15,014 nt of DNA, taken from the NCBI GenBank assembly GCA_000372225.1, contig AQTY01000033.1, positions 1 to 15,014 on the forward strand. The letters run 5' to 3'. Below are positions 1-7,645 of the stretch, in pieces. Position 1 is the first letter of the stretch. Every line of letters starts with the position of its first letter. The position numbers and the translations under genes were made by a program. The notes under the pieces were generated by a model. It searched no databases. It saw only the letters and a list, made by a program, of their open reading frames with translations, and had not been told where the DNA came from. Source of the DNA: Candidatus Nitromaritima sp. SCGC AAA288-L16 (lineage in GTDB: Bacteria > Nitrospinota > Nitrospinia > Nitrospinales > VA-1).

Positions 1-176
1 AGTTTTTCTTTTAAAGTATTAAACGCTGTGATGCTTTCAATTTTTTCCTGTTTTGCTTTGAAGTTAGCTTGATTGGTTGCCTCGATCGCATTAGCTTTGT
101 CAGATTTAATTTTGTCTAGTTCGGAGCTCAGGGAAACGGTTGTCGTCTGAAGGTCTTCAATTTGTTTAGAGTTTTT
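1..176 (-). pseudogene. Frameshifted continuation of the coiled-coil repeat gene, cut by the window edge
   Basis: In the frame one base off from the 128-1867 gene, the minus strand stays open from about 176 to position 1. It encodes exactly the expected next repeat: NSKQIEDLQTTTVSLSSEL, then IKSDKANAIEATNQAN, then FKAKQEKIESITAF. This shows the gene originally ran on beyond the window. The break lies in the homopolymer at 172-177 (six A on the coding strand). A second copy of the same stretch at 3-7 has only five, so this run varies in length between otherwise identical repeats. Whether the break is a real mutation, a ribosomal or transcriptional slip site, or a sequencing error cannot be decided here. 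Confidence 0.75.
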
Positions 177-950
177 TCTTTTAAAGTATTAAACGCTGTG
201 ATGCTTTCAATTTTTTCCTGTTTTGCTTTGAAGTTAGCTTGATTGGTTGCATGAGTGGTTTTTTCTTTGTCAATTTTAAACTTATCTAAAACAACACGTA
301 GGATATTTATTTTTTCTTGAAGCGTATTTTTTTCATTGGCGTTAGCCAGTCTTTCCTCTTTTGCTTTTAAGTTAGCTTGATTGGTCGCTTCGATCGCCTT
401 GGCTTTGTCGAGCTTTATTAGGTTTAATTCTGAACGTAGTGATGCGGTTGTTTCCTGAAGGTTCTTGATTTCCTTGGAGCTTTTGTCTTTTAAGGTTTTA
501 AATTCCTTTGCGGTTGCGAGTCTTTTCACTTTTGCTTTTAAGTTAGCTTGATTGGTCGCTTCGATTGCCTTGGCTTTGTCGAGCTTTATTAGGTTTAGTT
601 CTGATCGTAGTGAAGCGGTTGTTATCTGGAGGTGCCTAATTTCCTTGGAACTTTTATCTTTTAAAATTTGAAACTCTTTGATGCTAGCGAGCTTTTCTTC
701 TTTTATTTTTGAGTTGGCTTGATTGGCAGCTTTGATTGCCTTGGCTTTGTCGAGCTTTATTAGGTTTAGTTCTGATCGTAGTGAAGTAGTTGCTTCCTGA
801 AGGTTATTAATTTCCTTGGAGTTTTTATTTTTTAAATTCTCAAACTCTTTGATGCTCGCAAGTCTTTCCTCATTTGCTTTGGATTTAGCTTGATTGGTCA
901 CCTCGATCGCCTTGACTTTGTCAGCTTTGATCGTGTTGAGTTCAGTTTGA
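1..950 (-). repeat. Six tandem 171-bp coding repeats (57 residues each)
   Basis: The gttagctt-type marker recurs at 63, 233, 371, 542, 713 and 884, giving spacings of 170, 138, 171, 171 and 171 bases. The 171-base unit encodes 57 residues. The 138-base unit lacks 33 bases (11 residues, one hendecad), and the 170-base unit carries the frameshift. Positions 4-80 and 174-250 are identical over 77 bases and then diverge, and the units centred near 371-480 and 542-650 are also very alike, so units appear to be copied or homogenised within the array. These are in-frame protein-coding repeats, not CRISPR. Confidence 0.9.
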
Positions 951-1867
951 AGAAGTGCTACTAAAGACTTGAGGTCACGGAACTCACTGGTTCTTGGTGC
1001 TTCACTTGTTTGAACTTGCTTAGGTTTTACTGTTTTAAGGCTTGCTTGTTGAGAGATCATACTACCTGAATCTATTATTTTCTTGGTGTAACTACTGGAA
1101 ACCCATCCAAATTTTCTTTTGGAATATTCAACATAAAACCAACTGCCATCACGATTTTCGGGAGTATTGTTCTTGATGTGTGGAACTTTTGATCCTCTAA
1201 GCAAACTGGCAACCACGGGGCTTGAGGAGGACGGATTTTTCCGAACATTTAAAGAATTGCTTCTGGTGGCAACTAAAATAAAGTGCTTCGTTTTGTCCTT
1301 GATTGGTTTTTCTTTGCGGGATAGGAATATTTGTCCAGAGATTTCTGGTGTGATATTTTCTGCAAATCTTGATATTTTTACGTCCTTTGATTCACGCGTG
1401 AGGAATACGTTTTCGGAAACCTTTTGAATAGCTTTAAGCTTTTGTGCTATTTGCTGGGCTTTGTCTTTGGAGTTGTACAAGCCAAGTCTGAGGTTCACTA
1501 TCCATGAAAACTTGGCTTGGTTTAAATTTTTGTTATTAGGTGATTTTGATTTTCGAAGAATTGATATTTCTTTTGGAAGTTTGGGTAGGGTGATGCGTAG
1601 TGTTTTTTTTAATTCAAGCGCTGCTTGGTTGGCTTTTTCTTTGGTAGGGAAGGGACCATTTTTGAGGTTAACTATCCAGACATAACTATCTGAATTAATC
1701 TGGACATCCTCAAAAAAATCGCCTTCCTCAATTTCAGTAGATTTTTTTAATCCCAGAATATCTGACTCATTGACAATCAGATTTTCGGTTGAAGTCTTTG
1801 CATTTCCAGATTTAATTAATGAAAGGAAAAGTATTGCTGAAAGAATTAATCTGGGGGAGAAAGCCAT
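128..1867 (-). CDS. Exported SPOR-like/SH3-like protein with 57-residue coiled-coil repeats, 3' end frameshifted
   Basis: The 579-residue frame starts with a signal peptide (hydrophobic stretch about 7-18, likely cleavage after SGNA at 23). Two related segments follow (about 61-105 and 119-160), each with a (Y/F)(V/S)WIVNL core and a K-rich helix, resembling SPOR-type peptidoglycan-binding modules; this is tentative. Residues 196-264 look like a bacterial SH3 domain (SLNVRKNPSSSSPVV, then GSWFYVEY and FGWVSSSY). From about 296 to the end it is a Lys/Glu/Ala-rich coiled coil of near-identical 57-residue repeats (conserved SLRSELNLIKLDKAKAI and TNQAN). The protein probably sits in the periplasm or envelope and binds the cell wall. 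The last 15 or so residues (TLNKLKTFRRQPFP) are out of frame: adding one base in the T6 run at 172-177 restores the repeat, which continues past the window edge. No clear Shine-Dalgarno precedes the ATG; the start is chosen for the signal peptide. A promoter and palindrome lie upstream. Confidence 0.8.
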   Translation of the reverse strand: MAFSPRLILSAILFLSLIKSGNAKTSTENLIVNESDILGLKKSTEIEEGDFFEDVQINSDSYVWIVNLKNGPFPTKEKANQAALELKKTLRITLPKLPKEISILRKSKSPNNKNLNQAKFSWIVNLRLGLYNSKDKAQQIAQKLKAIQKVSENVFLTRESKDVKISRFAENITPEISGQIFLSRKEKPIKDKTKHFILVATRSNSLNVRKNPSSSSPVVASLLRGSKVPHIKNNTPENRDGSWFYVEYSKRKFGWVSSSYTKKIIDSGSMISQQASLKTVKPKQVQTSEAPRTSEFRDLKSLVALLQTELNTIKADKVKAIEVTNQAKSKANEERLASIKEFENLKNKNSKEINNLQEATTSLRSELNLIKLDKAKAIKAANQANSKIKEEKLASIKEFQILKDKSSKEIRHLQITTASLRSELNLIKLDKAKAIEATNQANLKAKVKRLATAKEFKTLKDKSSKEIKNLQETTASLRSELNLIKLDKAKAIEATNQANLKAKEERLANANEKNTLQEKINILRVVLDKFKIDKEKTTHATNQANFKAKQEKIESITAFNTLKEKTLNKLKTFRRQPFP

Positions 1868-1911
1868 TTATTGTTATTTAATTTTAAAGAAAATTGAAAC
1901 AATGAGTGACT

Positions 1912-1942
1912 ATACCCCTACTGATTAATCACTATGGGGTAT
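1912..1942. promoter_or_regulatory. Imperfect palindrome in the leader of the repeat-protein gene
   Basis: Outer arms ATACCCC (1912-1918) and GGGGTAT (1936-1942) enclose the perfect 10-base palindrome TGATTAATCA (1922-1931), with TA:TA pairing between them and one bulged T. It lies about 13-43 bases after the inferred transcription start from the promoter at 1962-1989. It could be a repressor operator or a leader hairpin. No U-tract directly follows on either strand, so an intrinsic terminator is unlikely. Confidence 0.45.
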
Positions 1943-1961
1943 TTCCGTCTAATATTTGGAC

Positions 1962-1989
1962 ATTATAGTTGGATGATCGTAGAAGTAAA
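1962..1989 (-). promoter_or_regulatory. Sigma70-type promoter for the repeat-protein gene
   Basis: On the minus strand TTTACT (1984-1989) and a perfect TATAAT (1962-1967) are separated by 16 bases. Transcription would start near 1955 and leave a leader of roughly 87 bases before the ATG at 1867. The promoter lies wholly between the mgtE stop (2018) and this gene, so the repeat protein can be expressed independently of mgtE. Confidence 0.5.
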
Positions 1990-2017
1990 TATTTATCGAT
2001 TTATTAAATAATTATAT

Positions 2018-3205
2018 TCAAGCATTTATTATGAACTTAGTTGCAAGAAAAAGCATTACGCCCATACTTACGACATCGGTTCCAGTGGTAAGAAAAATGC
2101 TTGATGCTGCAGCGGGATCGGCACCACACCTCTTAAGGAATACGGGTACAAATGCTCCCATCAATCCACTAACGATGCAACTTGCTATCATGGAAACTAA
2201 AATTATTATAGCGAGAGCCATGGCATGCGGATTGTTTTGCTGGGTAGCCAGCATATACATCACTCCGGCACAGATGGCGCCTGTTACAAGACCATGAACC
2301 AATCCAAGGATTGATTCTTTTGCAAGTTGTTTTGATATTTTGGCACTAACGTCACCCAAGGTCATTTCACGTATTAAGACAGCTAGTGACTGAGCTCCCG
2401 TGTTTCCCGATTGACCTGCGAGTATGGGGAGAAACATGGCAAGCAAAACAATTTGATCAATGGTATCTTGAAAGGCTCCAACAACCCCCCCCGCAACAAA
2501 GGCTGTCACTAGATTTACAAGTAACCACGGTCCCCTCAAGTTTACACATTTAGCCACTGATGAATCCAGTCCTTCCTCGGGAGAGGCACCAACCATTAGG
2601 CTGCTTTGTGCGCTGATTTGTAAGCCATGCGCATCGTTGACATGACTTCCTGTGAGGGTTCCTATTAACTTCCCCGAGTCGTCAACGACGGGGAATTCTG
2701 GTATCTGTTTACCAGCAACCTTTCTAAAAGTTTCAAGAACATCATCGGCAGCTTTTAAGAGAATGGGATTTTTAAAGCAAATGTCTTTCACTGCTGTACT
2801 TGGTTCATAATAAAAAACATCTTTAAAAACCAAAACGCCGGTCACTCTGTTGGCGTCATCGACAATTATTCCGTATGTGAAATGTTTGTCTTTGTGGATT
2901 TTTTTAAGTTTGATGATTGCGTCTTCAATTGTCTTGTTTTCATTTAAAACCAAGGGAGATGGATGCATTAATTCACCCACACTACCGGGTTTAAATTTTA
3001 AACTCATTTTCCATTGCTCAGATAGGTGGTCAGGACAATCATCCAAAAAATTTAAAATAAAATCTTGTTCAAACCCTCTTAAAATGTTTAAAGTTTTTAT
3101 CTTTGGTATGGATGTAAAAAAACGGACTAGCTGGTCGGTAGGGAAGACACTAAAATCTTCGTACCTGTGATAATTGTCTTTACTTAGCGCTTCGATAGAG
3201 AGCAT
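2018..3205 (-). CDS. mgtE: MgtE-type Mg2+ transporter with CBS pair
   Basis: Inner-membrane Mg2+ channel/transporter, 395 residues. A short N-terminal region (1-75) is followed by two CBS domains (about 77-130 and 141-190) and the MgtE membrane domain from about 225. Diagnostic motifs are RGPWLLVNLVTAF (224-236), PILAGQSGNTGAQS (260-273) and GADPAAASSIFLTTGTDV (361-378); D377 probably corresponds to the conserved pore aspartate of the family. In characterised MgtE the cytosolic N and CBS domains sense intracellular Mg2+ and close the pore. Here the N domain looks short (the whole protein is 395 residues against roughly 450 for typical members), so gating may lean on the CBS pair. ATG start with AAGG about 9 bases upstream. 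It is transcribed divergently from the broken MscS gene, and its own promoter is visible. Confidence 0.92.
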   Translation of the reverse strand: MLSIEALSKDNYHRYEDFSVFPTDQLVRFFTSIPKIKTLNILRGFEQDFILNFLDDCPDHLSEQWKMSLKFKPGSVGELMHPSPLVLNENKTIEDAIIKLKKIHKDKHFTYGIIVDDANRVTGVLVFKDVFYYEPSTAVKDICFKNPILLKAADDVLETFRKVAGKQIPEFPVVDDSGKLIGTLTGSHVNDAHGLQISAQSSLMVGASPEEGLDSSVAKCVNLRGPWLLVNLVTAFVAGGVVGAFQDTIDQIVLLAMFLPILAGQSGNTGAQSLAVLIREMTLGDVSAKISKQLAKESILGLVHGLVTGAICAGVMYMLATQQNNPHAMALAIIILVSMIASCIVSGLMGAFVPVFLKRCGADPAAASSIFLTTGTDVVSMGVMLFLATKFIINA

Positions 3206-3312
3206 TTAAGTACCTTATTTATTGGTTGCTAATCGCGAGTTACGATTTGAATTAATGGTCCCGAACGATTGATTTCTAATTACGTATATTTGAGCTTGAA
3301 GCAAATCAGGGT

Positions 3313-3340
3313 ATTCTAAAGAATTTTTTAGATCTATCAA
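3313..3340 (-). promoter_or_regulatory. Sigma70-type promoter for mgtE
   Basis: On the minus strand TTGATA (3335-3340) and TAGAAT (3313-3318) are separated by 16 bases; each hexamer matches five of six consensus positions. The leader to the mgtE ATG would be about 100 bases, which is short for an Mg2+ riboswitch, and I see no M-box-like structure in it. Confidence 0.5.
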
Positions 3341-3453
3341 GTAAAATTGTATAAATCAAAGGATTGTTATAAATCGTGCTATTATGCGCGTGTTTTAATT
3401 TTATTATTTTTTTCAATTTGACTTTTCTTCCCTTGGTTTGAGGTACCCCACCC

Positions 3454-4147
3454 ATGATTGAATTCATACAAAACCTTTCCACTAATTTTTTGAATTATGT
3501 TTCTCGAGCAGAATCTTTTTATGTTGTCGAATCTAGCCTGGTTCTTTTCGTTGCTTTCTTGTTGGATTTGTTCCAACGAAAAACGTTATTTGCACTTAAA
3601 GAAAAGGCTAAACGCACGAAAATGATATGGGACGATGTGGTGCTGGGTGCTCTGCCCAAACCTATCAGCATTATCATTTGGATATCTAGTTTCTCTTACG
3701 TTGCCGATATCATTCAACGGGCTACGCAAAAGATGCTTTTTTATGAGCTTTTTGGTCCGGCGAGGGAAATAGGAATAATTGTATGTTTAGTTGTCTTTGC
3801 TCTTGGATTAATCAATAAGGCAGAACAAAATATTCTAATTCATTCGGAGGTTTCTGATCAGACAACCATCCATGCTTTGGCTAAGCTTGGTTACTTGGTG
3901 GTTTCCATTGCGGGAGGATTTAACCTTATTGCAGACTTTAGGCCTAAGTATTTCCGGTCTCATGGCCTTTGGTGGTATGGGTGGAATCGCGGTAGGTTTT
4001 GCTGCTCAAGATTTATTATCTAACTTTTCCGCCGCATCCTTTACAGAGGACTCCGCGTCAATATCCCTTATCGTCTTTACCATGTATGCACTCACCGGAT
4101 CCATCTTAACAACTCTCCGCAAAAGTTTTAAAGCACTGTATATATGA
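3454..4147 (+). pseudogene. Broken MscS-family channel gene (frameshift plus lost C-terminal domain)
   Basis: The frame from ATG 3454 (GAGG at 3440-3443) encodes an N-terminal membrane region clearly paralogous to the next gene: for example LFQRK, WDDVVLGALPKPISIIIWIS and TTIHALAKLGYL align with LFQKK, LDDAFLLSIPRPLSAIIWIT and TTLDAISKLARI. After SIAGG the frame is lost at the TTT of 3919-3921. Dropping one T gives LTLLQTLGLSISGLMAFGG and then GGIAVGFAAQDLLSNF, the pore helix of MscS. After SNF (about 4028) similarity stops and an unrelated tail runs to the TGA at 4147, so the cytosolic beta domain is absent. With a one-base insertion and a missing C-terminal half, it is almost certainly non-functional as a channel. 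It probably arose by tandem duplication of, or lost out to, the intact copy downstream. Confidence 0.85.
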
Positions 4148-4203
4148 ACATGACTTAAACTGGAATCAATAATTCACGTATTAGTATTTATTATTCCCTA
4201 ACC

Positions 4204-4227
4204 CATTGAAATATGATATTTTCAATG
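4204..4227. repeat. Inverted repeat upstream of the intact MscS gene
   Basis: Arms CATTGAAA (4204-4211) and TTTCAATG (4220-4227) flank an 8-base centre (TATGATAT) that adds a few further pairs if one T is bulged. It ends about 30 bases before the ATG at 4257. It may be an operator or a leader hairpin; there is no direct evidence for either. Confidence 0.35.
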
Positions 4228-4256
4228 TCAACGAGGATTTAAAGGAAAGAAAACCA

Positions 4257-5354
4257 ATGGCGGGATTCGATCAACTGCTAATTCAGGAAAACGTATATAT
4301 ACTTCAGGCTTTTCTGGTCATGTTCGTGGCATTGCTTATGAATTTGTTCCAGAAGAAAATTTTTAGAACCTTATCCAAAAAAGCGGAAAGCACCCGGAAT
4401 AAATTGGATGACGCCTTCCTGCTATCCATTCCCCGTCCCCTAAGTGCCATTATCTGGATAACTGGAATCGCCTTCACCAGCGAAATTATCCAGAATGCTA
4501 CCGGAGCAGTGATTCTGGAAGCCTTCATCCCCTTACGCGATGCAGTTATTATTGCCGCCCTGGCCTGGTTTTTAGTTCTCGTCATCCAACATACTGAAAA
4601 AAATTATCTGACGGCCGAAAAAGATATCGACCCAACGACGCTGGATGCCATATCAAAACTGGCCCGCATATCCATTTTCATCACAGCCGCATTAATGATA
4701 CTGCAAACACTCGGGTTCAGCATTTCCGGCGTCCTGGCTTTTGGGGGTGTCGGCGGTATAGCCGTGGGCTTTGCAGCCAAAGACCTGCTGTCAAATTTCT
4801 TCGGAGGACTCTTTATATATATGGACCGACCTTTCAAGGTAGGGGATTGGGTACGGTCGCCCGATCGTGAAATTGAAGGTGTTGTCGAGAAAATAGGCTG
4901 GAGAGTCACTTTGATACGAACCTTTGACAAGCGCCCGCTGTATATTCCCAATGGAGTTTTTTCGCAAATCGCGGTGGAAAATCCTTCACGCATGCAGAAC
5001 CGGAGAATCAAGGAAACTATCGGAATTCGCTATGATGACGCAGACAAAATGCAAATGATCACGAAACAGGTTGAGGAAATGTTAAAAGGTCACCCTGAAA
5101 TCGATACCGGTAAAACCTTGATGGTCAATTTCAATAGTTTTGCCCCCTCCTCCCTTGATTTTTTCATCTATACCTTCACCAAAACGACAAATTGGGAAAA
5201 GTACCATGCCATTAAGGAGGACATCCTTTTAAAGGTCCTGAAAATTGTTGATAATAATGGGGCGGAACCGGCATTCCCCACTTCTACCATTCATTTGGCA
5301 GACGGTGGTATATTTAGAAATATTGATACGAATCTTAAGAATCTTCCAGCCTAG
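4257..5354 (+). CDS. MscS-family small-conductance mechanosensitive channel
   Basis: Predicted inner-membrane channel that opens on membrane tension during osmotic downshock. The 365-residue protein has hydrophobic segments at about 13-31, 60-78, 94-112 and 136-152, then the Gly/Ala-rich pore helix and its cytosolic continuation (LAFGGVGGIAVGFAAKDLLS at 160-179, then NFFGGLFIYMDRPFKVGDWV). The beta-domain signature YIPNGVFSQIAVENPSR is at 229-245, followed by the alpha/beta C-terminal domain. The extra N-terminal helices make it larger than minimal MscS, like YnaI/YbdG-type members. I prefer ATG 4257 because AAAGGAA lies about 9 bases upstream and the paralogue also begins here. A TTG at 4206 would add 17 residues (total 382) but lies inside the inverted repeat and has no good ribosome site. 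The first lipoprotein gene starts 20 bases downstream. Confidence 0.9.
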   Translation: MAGFDQLLIQENVYILQAFLVMFVALLMNLFQKKIFRTLSKKAESTRNKLDDAFLLSIPRPLSAIIWITGIAFTSEIIQNATGAVILEAFIPLRDAVIIAALAWFLVLVIQHTEKNYLTAEKDIDPTTLDAISKLARISIFITAALMILQTLGFSISGVLAFGGVGGIAVGFAAKDLLSNFFGGLFIYMDRPFKVGDWVRSPDREIEGVVEKIGWRVTLIRTFDKRPLYIPNGVFSQIAVENPSRMQNRRIKETIGIRYDDADKMQMITKQVEEMLKGHPEIDTGKTLMVNFNSFAPSSLDFFIYTFTKTTNWEKYHAIKEDILLKVLKIVDNNGAEPAFPTSTIHLADGGIFRNIDTNLKNLPA

Positions 5355-5374
5355 TATTCAATACCCACCGAATA

Positions 5375-6481
5375 ATGATGAATTTGTTTTTTTTAGTTGA
5401 ATTGAGAATAATTTATTTTCTTTTGGTTGTTCTTTTAGCACTTGGGCCGATTGGATGTTTGAATTACGGACCGATATCGCTAAAAAGCGAGAGAAGTAAA
5501 TATAACCTGGCTATTCAAAAAACCAATGATGAACAGCTTTTGCTAAATCTTGTAAGACTAAAATATCGCGACACGCCTTTTTTCCTAGAAGTCAGTAATG
5601 TTGCATCGCAGTTTAAATTGAAAAACAAGGCAAGTATTACAGCACAGCTTGAGAGCATGGTTAAGGACATCTTTAATTTGGGAGCAAGTACTTCCTACGA
5701 AGAGAGTCCTACCGTTAGCTATACGCCATTACATGGCGATGATTTCGTGAAAAATATTTTATCAACTTTGCCTCTTAAAACGATAACACTTTTGTTTCAT
5801 TCCGGTTGGAGTATTGAAAGAGTATTTAGGGTTTCCTGTCAATTACTAGGTAGACTTGAAAATGCTCCAGGCGCTTCGGGACCTACTCCTAAACTGGCCC
5901 CACAATATAAAGAATTTCTAAAGGCTGTACAATATTTGCAGAAAATAGATGACCGCGATGCCCTGCGCATAAACTATCAAGAAGTGAATGGGCAACCGCA
6001 GATGGTGTTGCAGATTTCAAACGAAGCTAAAAACTCTAAATCTGCCTTAGAGTTTGCTCGTACTGTAAATGCTGTCTCAGGAAAAAGTATGTATGTCTTA
6101 AGTCATTTTCCAAGCCCTGAGCAGGTAAACCACCTAAGAATTGTTCCAAGGTCTTTCCTCGGTATTATGTTCTACCTATCTCAATCGATTGAAATTCCTA
6201 AGAGAGATATGGTCAAGGGTAAAGTTACCCTGACAAAGACCCTCGCCGGCGAAAGTTTTGATTGGTCTGATGTTACCGGTGATTTACTAACGATCCGGTC
6301 TTCTGATGAGGAACCGCTGGGGTTCATGGTTCGCATATACTACAGGAACTCTTGGTTTTATATTGACGATTCAGACTTGGGTTCCAAGTCCACGTTTTCA
6401 CTTTTAACACAAATATATGCATTGCAATCAGGAGCAATTAAGAGCACGGATCCAGTTCTGACAATTGGAGTGGGTTCCTAG
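5375..6481 (+). CDS. Putative lipoprotein of an unnamed family, copy 1
   Basis: 368 residues. A hydrophobic N-terminal segment ends in LGPIGC, giving a lipobox with Cys28 as the lipidated residue; the mature protein should be anchored in an envelope membrane, probably the outer one (no Asp at +2, which is Leu). I do not recognise the fold. Strongly conserved with the next gene are YGPISLKSERSKYN (31-44), NDEQLLLNLVRLKYRDTPFF (starting at 51), ESPTVSYTPLHG, LLFHSGWSIERVFRV, and a C-terminal block with FDWSDVTGDLL, YRNSWFYIDDSDLGSKSTFS and LLTQIYALQS. Spacing of 20 bases to the MscS gene suggests one transcript. The start could be ATG 5375 or 5378; neither has a clear Shine-Dalgarno. Compared with copy 2 it has a short C-terminal extension after YALQS. 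Confidence 0.8.
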   Translation: MMNLFFLVELRIIYFLLVVLLALGPIGCLNYGPISLKSERSKYNLAIQKTNDEQLLLNLVRLKYRDTPFFLEVSNVASQFKLKNKASITAQLESMVKDIFNLGASTSYEESPTVSYTPLHGDDFVKNILSTLPLKTITLLFHSGWSIERVFRVSCQLLGRLENAPGASGPTPKLAPQYKEFLKAVQYLQKIDDRDALRINYQEVNGQPQMVLQISNEAKNSKSALEFARTVNAVSGKSMYVLSHFPSPEQVNHLRIVPRSFLGIMFYLSQSIEIPKRDMVKGKVTLTKTLAGESFDWSDVTGDLLTIRSSDEEPLGFMVRIYYRNSWFYIDDSDLGSKSTFSLLTQIYALQSGAIKSTDPVLTIGVGS

Positions 6482-6562
6482 ATGGCGAAATCTATTGAGC
6501 CAAGTATTTACTAACCTTTGTAAAGATAGTTTTGGGACTTACAGAACTAATTCTCTCAATCA

Positions 6563-7630
6563 ATGGCCTCTCTTACAAAATTATTACAATTTAAATATTT
6601 AGCCGGGCTGTTGCTGGTCATTTCAAGTAGTTTTTTTTTGGGGTGCACCAAGTATGGGCCTGTGTTTTTACAAAGTGAAAGAAGCCAATACAACCAGGCC
6701 ATTCAGAAAACCAATGACGAACAACTCCTTCTTAATTTGGTTCGTTTGAAGTACCACGACACCCCTCTTTTTATGGAAGTACATAACATTGCCTCCCAGT
6801 TCACGTTTCATAAGGATATTAGTATCAGCACCCAACTACAGGCAGGGGCCAAGGGGATTTTTACTCCAGATGCGAGTACCTTTGTGGAAGAAAGCCCAAC
6901 CATCAGTTATTCTCCACTACACGGGGAGAACTTCGTGCAGGGTGTCCTGACAGCGATTTCATTGAAGACTATTGTACTTTTATTTCATTCTGGATGGAAT
7001 GTTGAAAGAATATTCAAGGTATGTTTACAGCGCATCGATAAGCTTAAAAATGCGCCAAGCGCTTCAGGTCCTACCCCAAAAATTGCTCCCAAGACTGGGA
7101 AATTTTTCAAGGCAGCTAAGTATTTACGTCAATTACAATCACAAGGGGGCCTTGACCTTGTATATCGAGTTAGTGATGGAGAACCCCAACTGGTAATTCA
7201 TTTCTCAGAGGCCTTTAAAAATTCAGAACCTGCAAATCAGTTCTCCCGTTCAATCAATGCGACTATTGGGCAAACAAGTTATGTCTTTGGAGCTCCAAGT
7301 ATAAAAGACAAACAATCAATTGACATCGTTACTCGGTCTTTATTAGGGGTCATGTTTTATTTGTCAGAGGCTGTTCAAGTCCCTGAGCAGGATATTGTGG
7401 AGGGGAGGGTTACTGTAACTAAAACAGATGACGGAGAGGTGTTCGACTGGGCAGAGATTACGGGAGAACTACTTCGCATCCACAACAGTCCGAATCAACC
7501 CGCAGATGTAAGTCTACTGATTTTTTATAGAAATTACTGGTTTTATATAAACGATTCTGACTTGATATCAAAGTCAACATTTTCTCTTTTGGCCCAGATA
7601 TACGCATTGCAGTCTGAGAAAGAAGGCTAG
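6563..7630 (+). CDS. Putative lipoprotein of an unnamed family, copy 2
   Basis: 355 residues, signal peptide ending in SSSFFLGC with the lipidated Cys28 in the same position as copy 1, and Thr at +2, consistent with outer-membrane sorting. It is a full-length paralogue of the preceding gene: NDEQLLLNLVRLKY, ESPTISYSPLHGENFV, LLFHSGWNVERIF, FDWAEITGELLRI and YWFYINDSDLISKSTFS all have direct counterparts. The middle third (about 165-260) diverges most, so it may carry the specific surface. The 81-base gap to copy 1 shows no terminator or convincing promoter, so both may be on one transcript. There is no clear Shine-Dalgarno before the ATG. It converges on the PII-like gene with only 15 bases between the stops. 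Confidence 0.8.
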   Translation: MASLTKLLQFKYLAGLLLVISSSFFLGCTKYGPVFLQSERSQYNQAIQKTNDEQLLLNLVRLKYHDTPLFMEVHNIASQFTFHKDISISTQLQAGAKGIFTPDASTFVEESPTISYSPLHGENFVQGVLTAISLKTIVLLFHSGWNVERIFKVCLQRIDKLKNAPSASGPTPKIAPKTGKFFKAAKYLRQLQSQGGLDLVYRVSDGEPQLVIHFSEAFKNSEPANQFSRSINATIGQTSYVFGAPSIKDKQSIDIVTRSLLGVMFYLSEAVQVPEQDIVEGRVTVTKTDDGEVFDWAEITGELLRIHNSPNQPADVSLLIFYRNYWFYINDSDLISKSTFSLLAQIYALQSEKEG

Positions 7631-7645
7631 GTATAGAAAACCGTG

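Noticed and set aside
1..950. CRISPR-like regular repeats
   Set aside because: The period is 171 bases, the repeats are in-frame coding, and there is no short repeat/unique spacer pattern.
1912..1942. Intrinsic terminator for mgtE
   Set aside because: It is downstream of a separate promoter, and no U-tract directly follows the stem on either strand.
3206..3312. Possible Mg2+ (M-box) riboswitch in the mgtE leader
   Set aside because: The leader from the inferred start is only about 100 bases, and I see none of the paired arms or a terminator stem expected of an M-box.
3382..3576. Small minus-strand frame over the start of the broken MscS gene
   Set aside because: Antisense to a recognisable MscS N-terminus, with no ribosome site and no family features.
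4206..4256. TTG start adding 17 residues to the intact MscS
   Set aside because: The TTG lies inside an inverted repeat, has no Shine-Dalgarno, and the ATG at 4257 matches both a ribosome site and the paralogue's start.
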